NCBI RefSeq assembly: GCF_037201965.1
Contig: NZ_CP147518.1
Location: forward strand, 3,899,001 to 3,963,000
Length of the DNA stretch: 64,000 nt
Source of the DNA: Spirosoma sp. SC4-14
GTDB taxonomy: Bacteria > Bacteroidota > Bacteroidia > Cytophagales > Spirosomataceae
Direction: 5' to 3'
Shown here piece by piece: positions 37,063 through 45,135 of this stretch (its first letter is position 1; each line of letters starts with the position of its first letter). The notes below the pieces were generated by a model that did no database searches, was not told the origin of the DNA, and saw only the letters and a list, made by a program, of their open reading frames with translations. Made by a program: the position numbers and the translations under genes.

Positions 37063-37977
37063 ATGACCTACGAAGACTTACTTACCCAAACAGCACTGGC
37101 CGATGATCGGGTGGTTGTTATGACCGCCGAGAATAGGGCGCTGGTGCGCAATATGCCCCAAAATCTGGGGAATCGGTTCATTGATACCGGCATTACGGAA
37201 CAATGCATGATTGGAGCGGCAGCCGGTCTGGCACTGCGCGGACGAACGCCTGTTGTTCATGCCCTGGCGGCTTTTCTGTCGATGCGGGCTTTTGAATTTA
37301 TCCGTACTGATGTGGGCATCGGCAATTTGCCCGTTAAACTAAGCAGTTTTGTACCCGGATTTCTGTCGGATGGCAATGGTCCAACCCATCAGGCTATCGA
37401 GGATGTGGCGCTGATGCGGGGCATTCCCCATATGCAGGTATTCTGTCCGGCCGATGAACAGGACCTGCTTCAGATGCTCCCCACCATCTGGGCATCGCCC
37501 GCTCCCTCCTACGTGCGCATTACAACCCGCCCGGCTACCTATCAGCATAAACAACCCTTCGAAATTGGCTGTGCCGAGGTTGTATCGATGGGTTCAGACA
37601 TTACGCTGCTTGTGTATGGTATGCTGTTCGAACAAGCGCTGATAGCCGCCGACATTCTCCGTCATGCAGGCTATTCGGTCGGGCTGGTGAACATGCGGAG
37701 CCTCAAGCCAATAGACGAACATACTATCCTGGATGTTTGCCTCAGTTCCGATCTGGTTGTTACCATAGAGGACCATTTTCTGACGGGTGGCCTCTACAGC
37801 ATTGTGGCTGAAACGCTGCTCAAATACCGCAAAACCGCAAACGTACACCCCATTGCCCTCAAAGGAAAATGGTATAAACCCGGTCGGTTGAACGAAGTGC
37901 TCGAACACGAAGGCTTCACGGGTGCCCAAATGGCCCACACCATCCAAACCGAAATGATTGAAAACCTGGCAGACTGA
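37063..37977 (+). CDS. Transketolase-like protein, C-terminal half
   Basis: A 304-residue pyrimidine-binding/transketolase-C subunit. RFIDTGITEQCMIGAAAGLA holds the Glu that contacts the ThDP aminopyrimidine (about 45), followed by PVVHALAAFLSMRAFEFIRT and, in the C-domain, SLKPIDEHTILDVCLSSDLV. It partners with the N-terminal subunit gene just upstream to form an active alpha2beta2-type transketolase. The spacer holds an inverted repeat, so expression may be partly uncoupled. Confidence 0.9.
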   Translation: MTYEDLLTQTALADDRVVVMTAENRALVRNMPQNLGNRFIDTGITEQCMIGAAAGLALRGRTPVVHALAAFLSMRAFEFIRTDVGIGNLPVKLSSFVPGFLSDGNGPTHQAIEDVALMRGIPHMQVFCPADEQDLLQMLPTIWASPAPSYVRITTRPATYQHKQPFEIGCAEVVSMGSDITLLVYGMLFEQALIAADILRHAGYSVGLVNMRSLKPIDEHTILDVCLSSDLVVTIEDHFLTGGLYSIVAETLLKYRKTANVHPIALKGKWYKPGRLNEVLEHEGFTGAQMAHTIQTEMIENLAD

Positions 37978-37983
37978 TCTTTC

Positions 37984-38074
37984 TAGTTAAGAGTGAAAAG
38001 TTAAGCATGAAAACTAGGTAAACATGACTCAGGCAGTAATACCTACTCTTCACTTTTCACTCTACACTCTCCAT
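37984..38074. repeat. Intergenic inverted repeat, GAGTGAAAAGT family
   Basis: TAGTTAAGAGTGAAAAGTTA near 37984-38003 faces CTCTTCACTTTTCACTCTAC near 38045-38066. It is a diverged copy of the repeat at 3871-3961 and lies before the aminotransferase gene. Confidence 0.55.
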
Positions 38075-38080
38075 TCATTT

Positions 38081-39418
38081 ATGAACACTATCCGATTTAA
38101 CGAACAGTATCCCGACATCACGGTGTCGGATCAGTATTATGAGCGGGCGCTGGCCGTTCAGAAACCCATTACCCAAACGCTGGCCAAAGGACCGGGGCAG
38201 TTCATCAAAGGCGTTGCGCCAAAGTACCTCGATCGGGGTAAAGGGGCTCACGTTTGGGATGTCGATGGCAACGAATACCTCGATTTCAACGCGGCCATTG
38301 GTCCCATTTCGCTGGGCTACTGCTATCCGGCCGTGGATGAAGCCATTCGGAAACAATTGGAAAAAGGCATTACGTTTTCGCTGATGTCGCCCCTCGAAGT
38401 TGAACTATCCGAACTAATTCAGGAGGTGATTCCGAATGCCGAAGCGGTAAAAATCAGCAAAACCGGTGCCGATGTATGCTCGGCAGCTATTCGGGTGGCG
38501 CGGGCCTTCACAGGGCGCGATAAAGTGTTTTGCTGCGGCTATCATGGCTGGCACGACTGGTACATTGCTGTTACGAGCCGGAACGCGGGGATTCCCGATG
38601 CCATTCAGGATATGACTTATACGTTCGAGTATAACGACATCGACAGCATTAAAGCGGCACTGGACGATACCGTGGCCGCGCTGATTCTGGAACCGTTCAT
38701 TTTCGAAGCGCCCAAACCCGGTTTTTTGGAAGAGCTGGCCGACGTATGTCGCCAGAACGGCACACTCCTCATCTTCGACGAAATGTGGACCGGCTTCCGA
38801 ATTGCACTGGGCGGAGCTCAGGAATACTTCAATGTCAAGCCCGACCTGGCGGTTTATTCCAAAGCCTGCGCCAACGGAATGCCGATTGCACTGCTGACCG
38901 GCCGGGCCGATGTGATGGAACTCTTCAACAGCGAAGTGTTTAGTTATACCACATTTGGTGGCGAAGCCCTTTCGCTGGCAGCCTGCATTGCCACCATCCA
39001 CGAACTCCGTAAACAAAACGTACCGGCTTACCTGAACGAGAAAGGTGGCTTACTAAAAGACGGTTATAATCAGTTAGCGACCGAGCTGGGGATGTCCCAT
39101 CTGACCAAATGCATTGGCTATAACTGCCGTTCGATGGTCACCTTCTCGCCCGAAGCCGGAAATGGGCTGGAACTGAAAACGCTCATGCAACAGGAAATGA
39201 TCAAGCGTGGGGTGCTGTGGGCCGGTTTTCATAACATGTGCTTCAGCCATTCCGACGATGATATTGCGTATGCGCTCTCGGCCTACCGCGATGTGTTGCC
39301 TATCATCAAAGAAGCCATTGAGAGCGGAGACGTAAAATCCTATCTGCACGGCGACGTGCTGGAAGCCGTCTTCCGCAAAACGAGCAACTATAACATCAAA
39401 CCTAAAGCGACGGTGTAA
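38081..39418 (+). CDS. GSA-type class III aminotransferase
   Basis: A 445-residue PLP enzyme of the glutamate-1-semialdehyde aminomutase branch. GPGQFIKGVAPKYLDRGKGA leads into the domain; KISKTGADVCSAAIRVARAF (about 120) is the cofactor region, LLIFDEMWTGFRIALGGAQE carries the Asp, and AVYSKACANGMPIALLTG holds the Schiff-base Lys. Although the motifs match GSA enzymes, the setting among sugar genes suggests it adds an amino group to a ketosugar rather than making tetrapyrrole precursors. The ATG at 38081 is preferred over 38024, which lies in repeat sequence. Confidence 0.88.
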   Translation: MNTIRFNEQYPDITVSDQYYERALAVQKPITQTLAKGPGQFIKGVAPKYLDRGKGAHVWDVDGNEYLDFNAAIGPISLGYCYPAVDEAIRKQLEKGITFSLMSPLEVELSELIQEVIPNAEAVKISKTGADVCSAAIRVARAFTGRDKVFCCGYHGWHDWYIAVTSRNAGIPDAIQDMTYTFEYNDIDSIKAALDDTVAALILEPFIFEAPKPGFLEELADVCRQNGTLLIFDEMWTGFRIALGGAQEYFNVKPDLAVYSKACANGMPIALLTGRADVMELFNSEVFSYTTFGGEALSLAACIATIHELRKQNVPAYLNEKGGLLKDGYNQLATELGMSHLTKCIGYNCRSMVTFSPEAGNGLELKTLMQQEMIKRGVLWAGFHNMCFSHSDDDIAYALSAYRDVLPIIKEAIESGDVKSYLHGDVLEAVFRKTSNYNIKPKATV

Positions 39419-39433
39419 ACTCTTTCGGTACTC

Positions 39434-39541
39434 GGTTTATGGTTTACGATTTATCGTTTATCGTTTCTCCGCCAATTAGCATACGTCTCATTGAGGCAGC
39501 GCAACCGAAAAGCGTAAACGATAGACCGTAAACCATAAAAC
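39434..39541. repeat. Intergenic inverted repeat, GTTTATGG family
   Basis: GTTTATGGTTTACGATTTAT starts the left arm at 39434; the right arm near 39505-39541 contains GCGTAAACGATAGACCGTAA. The spacer between the aminotransferase and SDR genes is almost entirely this element. Confidence 0.65.
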
Positions 39542-39555
39542 ACTCCCACAGAACT

Positions 39556-40362
39556 ATGCTTGACAAATTTTCTCTTTCGGGTCGGGTTGCCATCGTAACG
39601 GGAGCGCTGGGGTTGCTGGGACGGAATCACTGTCTGGCGCTGGCGGAAGCTGGTGCGAGTGTGGTTGTAGCCGATCTGGCTAAAGAGGCCGCTCAAACGT
39701 TTGCGGCTGAGCTTGGAGACAACCATCTGGGTATTGGTCTTGATGTGACCAGCGAAGCCAGCGTTATACAGGCTCGTGATCTGATTCTTGATCAATACGG
39801 CCGAATCGATGTGCTGGTAAATAATGCAGCCCTGAACGAAGCGGTCGAAAACCCGGCCATGGCGCTGGAACTGACCGCTTTCGAAAACTTTCCGGTGGCT
39901 CAGTTTCGGGCCTCGCTGGAGGTGAACGTAACCGGTGTATTTCTCTGCTCGCAGGTGTTTGGTACCGTCATGGCTCAACAAGGTAAAGGTAGCATAATCA
40001 ATGTAGCCTCCACCTACGGACTGGTTGGGCCCGATCAGAGCATATACCGAAACGAAGCGGGTGAGCAAACGTTTTATAAAACTGCTGCTTACCCGGCCAC
40101 CAAAGGTGCAGTCGTCAACTTTACCCGATTTCTGGCTGCGTATTGGGGGACCAAAGGCGTTCGGGTAAACACATTGTCGCCCGGTGGGGTCGAAAACAAT
40201 CAGAACGAGTTTTTCATAAAAAATTATTCAGCCAAAACCGTACTCGGACGCATGGCCCAACCCGACGATTACCAGGGTGCTGTTGTTTTCCTGGCCAGCG
40301 ATGCTTCTGCCTATATGTCGGGAGCAAACCTGGTTGTCGATGGCGGCTGGACGGCGATGTAA
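39556..40362 (+). CDS. Short-chain dehydrogenase/reductase
   Basis: A 268-residue NAD(P)-dependent oxidoreductase. AIVTGALGLLGRNHCLALAE (about 11-30) is the TGxxxGxG-type cofactor loop, VLVNNAALNE the NNA motif, and SIINVASTYG with AAYPATKGAVVNF the Ser and YxxxK catalytic residues. It ends SGANLVVDGGWTAM, typical of the family. It may oxidise or reduce a sugar hydroxyl before or after amination in this operon. A 38-bp inverted repeat follows its stop. Confidence 0.9.
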   Translation: MLDKFSLSGRVAIVTGALGLLGRNHCLALAEAGASVVVADLAKEAAQTFAAELGDNHLGIGLDVTSEASVIQARDLILDQYGRIDVLVNNAALNEAVENPAMALELTAFENFPVAQFRASLEVNVTGVFLCSQVFGTVMAQQGKGSIINVASTYGLVGPDQSIYRNEAGEQTFYKTAAYPATKGAVVNFTRFLAAYWGTKGVRVNTLSPGGVENNQNEFFIKNYSAKTVLGRMAQPDDYQGAVVFLASDASAYMSGANLVVDGGWTAM

Positions 40363-40483
40363 AGCCCCCTAACCCCCAAAGGGGGCAGCGCTGCCGCTTC
40401 ATTTTTTGCAGCTTTTAGCTGCTTATTTGGGTGCGACAGCAACTGAGCGGCAGCGCTGCCCCCTTTGGGGGTTAGGGGGCTTT
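40361..40483. repeat. 38-bp perfect inverted repeat
   Basis: Bases 40361-40398 and 40446-40483 are exact reverse complements (AAAGCCCCCTAACCCCCAAA at the left edge), separated by a 47-base spacer that itself holds a small hairpin (GCAGC...GCTGC, 40408-40422). It follows the SDR stop codon and precedes the phosphatase ATG by 14 bases. The TTTT after the right arm gives it a terminator shape. Confidence 0.85.
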
Positions 40484-40497
40484 TAAAACACGATAAA

Positions 40498-41049
40498 ATG
40501 AACCAAGAACTTATTGAAAAAGCAGCGCGTATTAAGCTGTTGCTCACCGACTGCGATGGCGTATTGACCGATGCAGGAGTTTATTACGGCGAAAACGGCG
40601 AGGTACTTAAAAAATTCAACATCCGCGATGGCATGGGCGCCGAACGGCTCCGCAAGCTGGTGGGTGTCGAAACAGGTATCGTTACCGGCGAAACATCCCC
40701 ATCAGTGGTAGCTCGTGCGGCCAAACTAAAAATTACAGAATTGCATCTCGGCATAAAAGACAAACTGGCGTTGCTGGCCGAGATTCTGGAACGTTTAGAA
40801 TTGGACGCATCGGAAGTAGCCTTTATTGGCGACGATGTGAACGATCTGGAAATTCAGAAAGCTGTTGGCTTTTCGGCCTGCCCTGCCGATGCTACCCGTC
40901 AGAATAAGGCCATTGTCGACTACTGCTGCGATGCCAAAGGGGGCGAAGGATGCTTCCGCGAACTAGCCGAATTTATTATCGACTCAAAACATATTGTTTC
41001 CGTTCAACTTGCTTCAACCAATCAAATCAATGAAAACCATCACGCTTAA
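40498..41049 (+). CDS. KdsC-like HAD phosphatase
   Basis: A 183-residue HAD phosphatase of the KdsC type: LLLTDCDGVLTDAGVYYGEN (motif I, DxDGVLTD, about 15), TGIVTGETSPSVVARAA (motif II), the KDKLALL Lys (motif III) and VAFIGDDVNDLE (motif IV). KdsC and its NeuB-linked relatives dephosphorylate 8- or 9-phospho ulosonic acids before CMP activation. The start at 40498 follows the 38-bp repeat; the frame before it is repeat-derived. Its last 20 bases overlap the NeuB start. Confidence 0.92.
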   Translation: MNQELIEKAARIKLLLTDCDGVLTDAGVYYGENGEVLKKFNIRDGMGAERLRKLVGVETGIVTGETSPSVVARAAKLKITELHLGIKDKLALLAEILERLELDASEVAFIGDDVNDLEIQKAVGFSACPADATRQNKAIVDYCCDAKGGEGCFRELAEFIIDSKHIVSVQLASTNQINENHHA

Positions 41050-41935
41050 CACAGGTCGGACAATTGGGGCAGATCAACCCAGTTATATCATTGCCGAAAT
41101 TGGCATCAACCACAACGGTTCGCTCGATCTGGCCAAACAACTCATCGACGAGGCCGTAGCTGCCAAGGCAGATGCCGTTAAATTCCAGAAACGGACACCC
41201 GAAATCTGCGTTCCCCGCGATCAGTGGAACATCATGCGCGATACGCCCTGGGGCCGTATGAGCTACATCGACTACAAACGCAAAACGGAATTTGGCGTTC
41301 TTGAATACACAGCCATCGATCAATATTGCCGGGAACGTGGCATCGACTGGTTTGCTTCGGCCTGGGATGTTGAATCCGTCGATTTTCTGGAAGATTTCGA
41401 ACCTTGCCTCTACAAACTGGCGTCGGCATCCTTAACGGATTTGGCTCTGATCGAAAAAATCCTCCACACGGGTCGTCCCTTGATGCTATCAACTGGTATG
41501 TCGACCATGACGGAAATTGACGAAGCTATTACTCTGGTCGAAAAATTCGATGCTGATTATCCCTTGCTGGTGGCGCATTCAACGTCGGCCTATCCCTGCA
41601 AACCCGAAGAATTGAATCTGCGCATGGTCCCAACGTTACAGGCGGCTTACCCGAACATTCCAATTGGCTATTCGGGACACGAAACAGGTCTGGCTACAAC
41701 TGTTGCGGCTGTTACACTCGGCGCCACCTTTGTCGAACGCCATTTCACCCTCGACCGGGCCATGTGGGGTTCCGACCATGCCGCATCGGTTGAACCACAG
41801 GGTTTGCAGCGCCTGGTGCGTGATATTCGGGATGTTGAAACGGCCCTGGGCGACGGCGTCAAGAAAGTATATGATTCTGAACTAGGCCCCATGAAACGGC
41901 TGCGGGTCAATATTAACTCCGCCTATTCCGTTTAA
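41030..41935 (+). CDS. NeuB-family sialic-acid-type synthase, lacks SAF domain
   Basis: A 301-residue TIM-barrel synthase condensing phosphoenolpyruvate with an aldose (or its phosphate). SYIIAEIGINHNGSLDLAKQ, DAVKFQKRTPE, PLMLSTGMSTMTE, VAHSTSAYPC, IGYSGHETGL and FVERHFTLDRAMWGSDHAAS are all present, so the active site appears intact. Usual NeuB proteins are ~340-350 residues and end in an antifreeze-like SAF domain that helps form the neighbour's active site; here the protein stops after the barrel. The ATG overlaps the phosphatase stop region. Confidence 0.92.
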   Translation: MKTITLNTGRTIGADQPSYIIAEIGINHNGSLDLAKQLIDEAVAAKADAVKFQKRTPEICVPRDQWNIMRDTPWGRMSYIDYKRKTEFGVLEYTAIDQYCRERGIDWFASAWDVESVDFLEDFEPCLYKLASASLTDLALIEKILHTGRPLMLSTGMSTMTEIDEAITLVEKFDADYPLLVAHSTSAYPCKPEELNLRMVPTLQAAYPNIPIGYSGHETGLATTVAAVTLGATFVERHFTLDRAMWGSDHAASVEPQGLQRLVRDIRDVETALGDGVKKVYDSELGPMKRLRVNINSAYSV

Positions 41936-42033
41936 TTTGCATCTGGTTAAACCATTACTCAACGATACGGTTCGAGACATACTTTGGCGACACCAATAAC
42001 GCCGTATCCATCATCAAACGTAGTTTTTGACTT

Positions 42034-42945
42034 ATGCCGCAGGCAGAATTACTACGAACCACCACCATAATTCTGGTGGTCTGGATCGTTATCATCCTGA
42101 TCTGGGAACGGGTAGCCCCTTACCGCAAAGGGCTTTCCCTGTTCCGGGAGGGATTCTGGGTCGATCTGGTCTGGTATACCATCATCCAGAGTTACTTCCT
42201 TAAAATCCTGATTTTCGATTACATCATTGCTCCGCTGCAAACCCAGTTCGACTGGTCCGACTGGCAGTTCGTTCGCCATTGGCCGGTGTGGGTTCAGGTG
42301 TTGTTTTTTCTGTTCACCCACGATCTGTACATCTACCTGTTTCATCGCTTCCAGCATGCCAACAAGTGGTTCTGGCGAACCCACGAAGCCCATCACTCGA
42401 ACAAGGAAGTTGATTTTCTGGCGGGTTCACGGTCGCATGTACTCGAAATTATCATTAACCAGACCATCGAATTTGCTCCAATTATCCTATTAGGAGCCGA
42501 CCCGGCCGTTATCCCGATCAAGGCATTGCTCGATGCCATGTTCGGCATGTTTATTCATGCCAATATTCGCGTCAACCTGGGTCCATTAAAGTATCTCTTT
42601 AACACGCCTAACCTGCATTTGTGGCATCATGCCAACTATCAGGAGGTTTTCCATGCTAATTTCGGCACCAAATTCTCCTTTTTTGATTATTTGTTTGGCA
42701 CTGTCTACGATCCGGGTCATGCGCCGGGTAACAAACCCGAAAACTGGGGACTTTACTATGATTACCCAAAAGACTACTTTCTCCAGCACGCATTTTCGGT
42801 CAGGCGTTTTGAGGAACGGAAGTTGCTGAAGTACAAATGGTTTTATCGTTACTACATGCTCCGGCCAAATCTGCTCCGTTTTCTGAAGAAACGATTCAAC
42901 CGTCAACCCACGCCAACTCATCTCCAACCCGAAAACATCGACTGA
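42034..42945 (+). CDS. Sterol desaturase/fatty-acid hydroxylase-family protein
   Basis: A 303-residue integral-membrane di-iron enzyme. Histidine boxes are in FLFTHDLYIYLFHRFQHAN (HX7HX3H-like), RTHEAHHSNKEVD and LHLWHHANYQEVFHANFG. Several hydrophobic helices precede them. Members hydroxylate or desaturate sterols, carotenoids or fatty acids using O2. It follows the sugar operon but has its own ~100-bp leader, so it is likely separate. Substrate unknown; an SMR transporter starts two bases after its stop. Confidence 0.88.
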   Translation: MPQAELLRTTTIILVVWIVIILIWERVAPYRKGLSLFREGFWVDLVWYTIIQSYFLKILIFDYIIAPLQTQFDWSDWQFVRHWPVWVQVLFFLFTHDLYIYLFHRFQHANKWFWRTHEAHHSNKEVDFLAGSRSHVLEIIINQTIEFAPIILLGADPAVIPIKALLDAMFGMFIHANIRVNLGPLKYLFNTPNLHLWHHANYQEVFHANFGTKFSFFDYLFGTVYDPGHAPGNKPENWGLYYDYPKDYFLQHAFSVRRFEERKLLKYKWFYRYYMLRPNLLRFLKKRFNRQPTPTHLQPENID

Positions 42946-42947
42946 TT

Positions 42948-43322
42948 GTGCAAGCCTGGTTTTTTTTGTTTCTGGCAGCCTCCTTCGAAACCGCCTGGAC
43001 CTATTCTTTGAAGTACATGACTTTCGACGCCCTGAAAGGACTGCGGTGGAGCACGTTTTACCTACCAACGGTTGGTTTACCCATTCTGCTTCCTTTTGTT
43101 GGGTATATCGTATTTGGCGTAGCCAATATTTATTTTTTCTCGCAGGCTATCAAACAAATTCCGACGCCAACTGCTTTCGCAGTCTGGACAGCCATGGCCC
43201 TGATTCTTATCAAAGCCGTTGATGTTTTTGTGTTTAAAACAAACTGGTCATTTACAGAGCTGTTTTTTCTGACATTGATTGGTATTGGTATTATTGGTTT
43301 GCGACTGTATTCGGCCAGCTAA
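42948..43322 (+). CDS. SMR-family small multidrug-type transporter
   Basis: A 124-residue four-helix protein. Starting at the GTG at 42948, two bases after the upstream stop, the sequence MQAWFFLFLAASFETAWTYS places a membrane Glu at residue 14, equivalent to the essential Glu14 of EmrE; this decides the start against the longer frame from 42837. Further helices follow (LPTVGLPILLPFVGYIVFGV, TAFAVWTAMALILIKAVDVF). SMR proteins export cationic compounds or guanidinium in exchange for protons. Translational coupling with the desaturase is likely. Confidence 0.88.
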   Translation: MQAWFFLFLAASFETAWTYSLKYMTFDALKGLRWSTFYLPTVGLPILLPFVGYIVFGVANIYFFSQAIKQIPTPTAFAVWTAMALILIKAVDVFVFKTNWSFTELFFLTLIGIGIIGLRLYSAS

Positions 43323-43467
43323 CACCCTTACTTTTATACAAGTAAAACATCGCTCGGTTCAATTATACACTTTTAACTGATCCGTAAAATAAAGTCCTGA
43401 AAAAAGTACCCATCAATCAGCTACGTTTAGCTATATTGTACATACTCAATTAACCCGTTTAATACGC

Positions 43468-43503
43468 AAAAAAGCCGTTCTATATTCTGGAGCGGCTTTT
43501 TTG
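43468..43503 (+). terminator. Rho-independent terminator
   Basis: AAAAAAGCCG on the left pairs with CGGCTTTTTT on the right, with a partly paired centre, giving an A-stem-T hairpin 145 bases after the SMR stop. It is a standard intrinsic terminator in form. Confidence 0.75.
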
Positions 43504-43563
43504 CGCTGTAATGTGGCTAATTCAAACTCAACTCGTCTACACACTACTATTAAGTTTAGTCAC

Positions 43564-44079
43564 ATGAAAAAACTTTTCGCGTTTCTGCTTTGTCTGGCTG
43601 GCTGTACCCCTAAAACGACTCCTGTCAGCAACGCATCATTAACGATTTTACCTATCAGACAAGGGCAGGTCTCGTATACTAAAACGTTCAATCGGTTCAG
43701 CATATCTCCGGCAGAAGCCAATGCCCGAACGCAACAATGGATTGCTACTCATTATACGCTGCTGGATCTGCACCCCGCTCTACACACACCGGAAAAACCG
43801 GACTTAATTTATTCTGGCAATATTGCAGGCCGACGCTTTTATGATAGACGGGGCGAACGCATTATTTATCCTCCCATCAATTTTCAACTGGCAGTAGTGA
43901 ATCAGCCCGATAGTAGTAAAATCTGGGTAACGAACCTTGAGGTTTACGATAAAACGCAATGGATTCCGCTTAACCAGGGGCAGTTTAGCAATACTCCCTT
44001 TGCGGAACTGTGGCTTTCGGATGTTGATGCTACTCTTCAGGACGTAATGATTGCTCTCCGTCAGCGTCTGGAACGATAA
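43564..44079 (+). CDS. Hypothetical lipoprotein
   Basis: A 171-residue protein with a lipobox (LCLAGC, Cys about 14) from the ATG at 43564; the frame before that is terminator sequence. The mature part has alternating strands, for example QQWIATHYTLLDLHPALHTP and RRFYDRRGERIIYPPINFQL. No known domain was recognised. It is probably periplasmic or on the surface. Next to it on the opposite strand is a CAP-superfamily protein. Confidence 0.7.
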   Translation: MKKLFAFLLCLAGCTPKTTPVSNASLTILPIRQGQVSYTKTFNRFSISPAEANARTQQWIATHYTLLDLHPALHTPEKPDLIYSGNIAGRRFYDRRGERIIYPPINFQLAVVNQPDSSKIWVTNLEVYDKTQWIPLNQGQFSNTPFAELWLSDVDATLQDVMIALRQRLER

Positions 44080-44128
44080 GTATCAGAAGTCCCATTTGGG
44101 CAGATCGGATTCTAAATTCATCAGCACA

Positions 44129-44815
44129 TTATTTCGAGGCTTGAATGGGCGTGGCATTTCCAGCAAAATTCTGCACTAATCGACTGTAGGGGGCATGTTG
44201 TTCCAGAAAGGGATTCAGCGACAGGCGGGCTGCGCAACCCACATGCGTAAACATTGGGTTCAGTAAGTTGGCCCGGTGATGCGGAGAATGCAGCCACTGT
44301 TGCACAGCATATCGGGCAAAGGCCGCGTAGGTGTAAGGCTGATATAACTCCTTTGTCTGGCTGTTTAGGTATTCATACTGCCCCGTTCGCTTGTTCCGGC
44401 GGACGCCGAACCACTCTGGCGTATCAATTGTCTGATACTGGCCTATATTCTCGGCCGTCCAGTTGAACCGCCGGGTTTGTTTCTGAATGCGGTTAAAAGC
44501 GGTTCGGTCGGCCAGGCTATAGAAATTCTCATGGCCATAAAACTGTTTGTCGATCATTGACTCGGCATGCAAACTTGCCGATCGGTATAACGAAAAGTCA
44601 TACAGCAAAACGGGCAAACCTGCCTGTCGACGCGCTTCGTTTGTGGCCTGAAACAAAGCGGCATCTAATAACAGCGTATCAGGATGAGTCAGCGACATTT
44701 GCTGATAGCTCATCGATTGCGCAAAAAAAGCCTGGTCCGTAAGCCGGAAATAGTCAGGCGTTTCAGTACGTATTGCAATCCAGTTATAAAGCTGAAAAAC
44801 GACCCACCAACTCAT
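44129..44815 (-). CDS. CAP/SCP-domain protein
   Basis: A 228-residue protein with an N-terminal hydrophobic segment (SWWVVFQLYNWIAI) that could be a signal or membrane anchor. The CAP domain has the conserved His and Glu cluster: YRSASLHAESMIDK, the AENIGQYQ Glu, and LHSPHHRANLLNPMFTHVGC. CAP proteins are secreted or membrane-tethered; bacterial ones have been linked to lipid or polymer interactions. It converges with the lipoprotein gene. Confidence 0.85.
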   Translation of the reverse strand: MSWWVVFQLYNWIAIRTETPDYFRLTDQAFFAQSMSYQQMSLTHPDTLLLDAALFQATNEARRQAGLPVLLYDFSLYRSASLHAESMIDKQFYGHENFYSLADRTAFNRIQKQTRRFNWTAENIGQYQTIDTPEWFGVRRNKRTGQYEYLNSQTKELYQPYTYAAFARYAVQQWLHSPHHRANLLNPMFTHVGCAARLSLNPFLEQHAPYSRLVQNFAGNATPIQASK

Positions 44816-45135
44816 AAAATTTTGCGGTCATTTGATACCTATTTATTAAAATCGGCTACGCTACATACAGTTAAACAAGATAGGGGAGCACTGGCAAAAC
44901 TAAAATTATACGCATAAAAGACATAACAAATCTAATGCTATTTTTCCTATAACCGTACTATACGTTTACTGGTTTACTATCCGTCAATTGCACATTTTAG
45001 TCTTTCTGATACGGAATCCGCTATTGTTCCGTTTCCACATTGATGGTATTGTTTTTGTTTTCTTTTTACTTTGGCTGGTAAATTGTTTCCTATTGTGAGC
45101 TTTCCAGACCATTCTGGAGTACTCACGTCAACGTT
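44816..45135. other. 320-bp divergent region
   Basis: Between the divergent CAP and lipoprotein genes. AT-rich with no clear gene; a CTTTGG followed by GGTAAATTG near 45065-45085 resembles a loose Bacteroidota TTTG/TAnnTTTG promoter, but the match is imperfect. No RNA gene was recognised. Confidence 0.35.

Noticed and set aside
38081-39418. hemL (tetrapyrrole synthesis)
   Set aside because: Motifs match the GSA branch but the gene is in a sugar operon, and no other tetrapyrrole genes are nearby.
42837-42947. Longer N-terminus for the SMR transporter
   Set aside because: It lies inside the desaturase gene in another frame and would place the essential Glu far from its family position; the GTG at 42948 gives Glu14.
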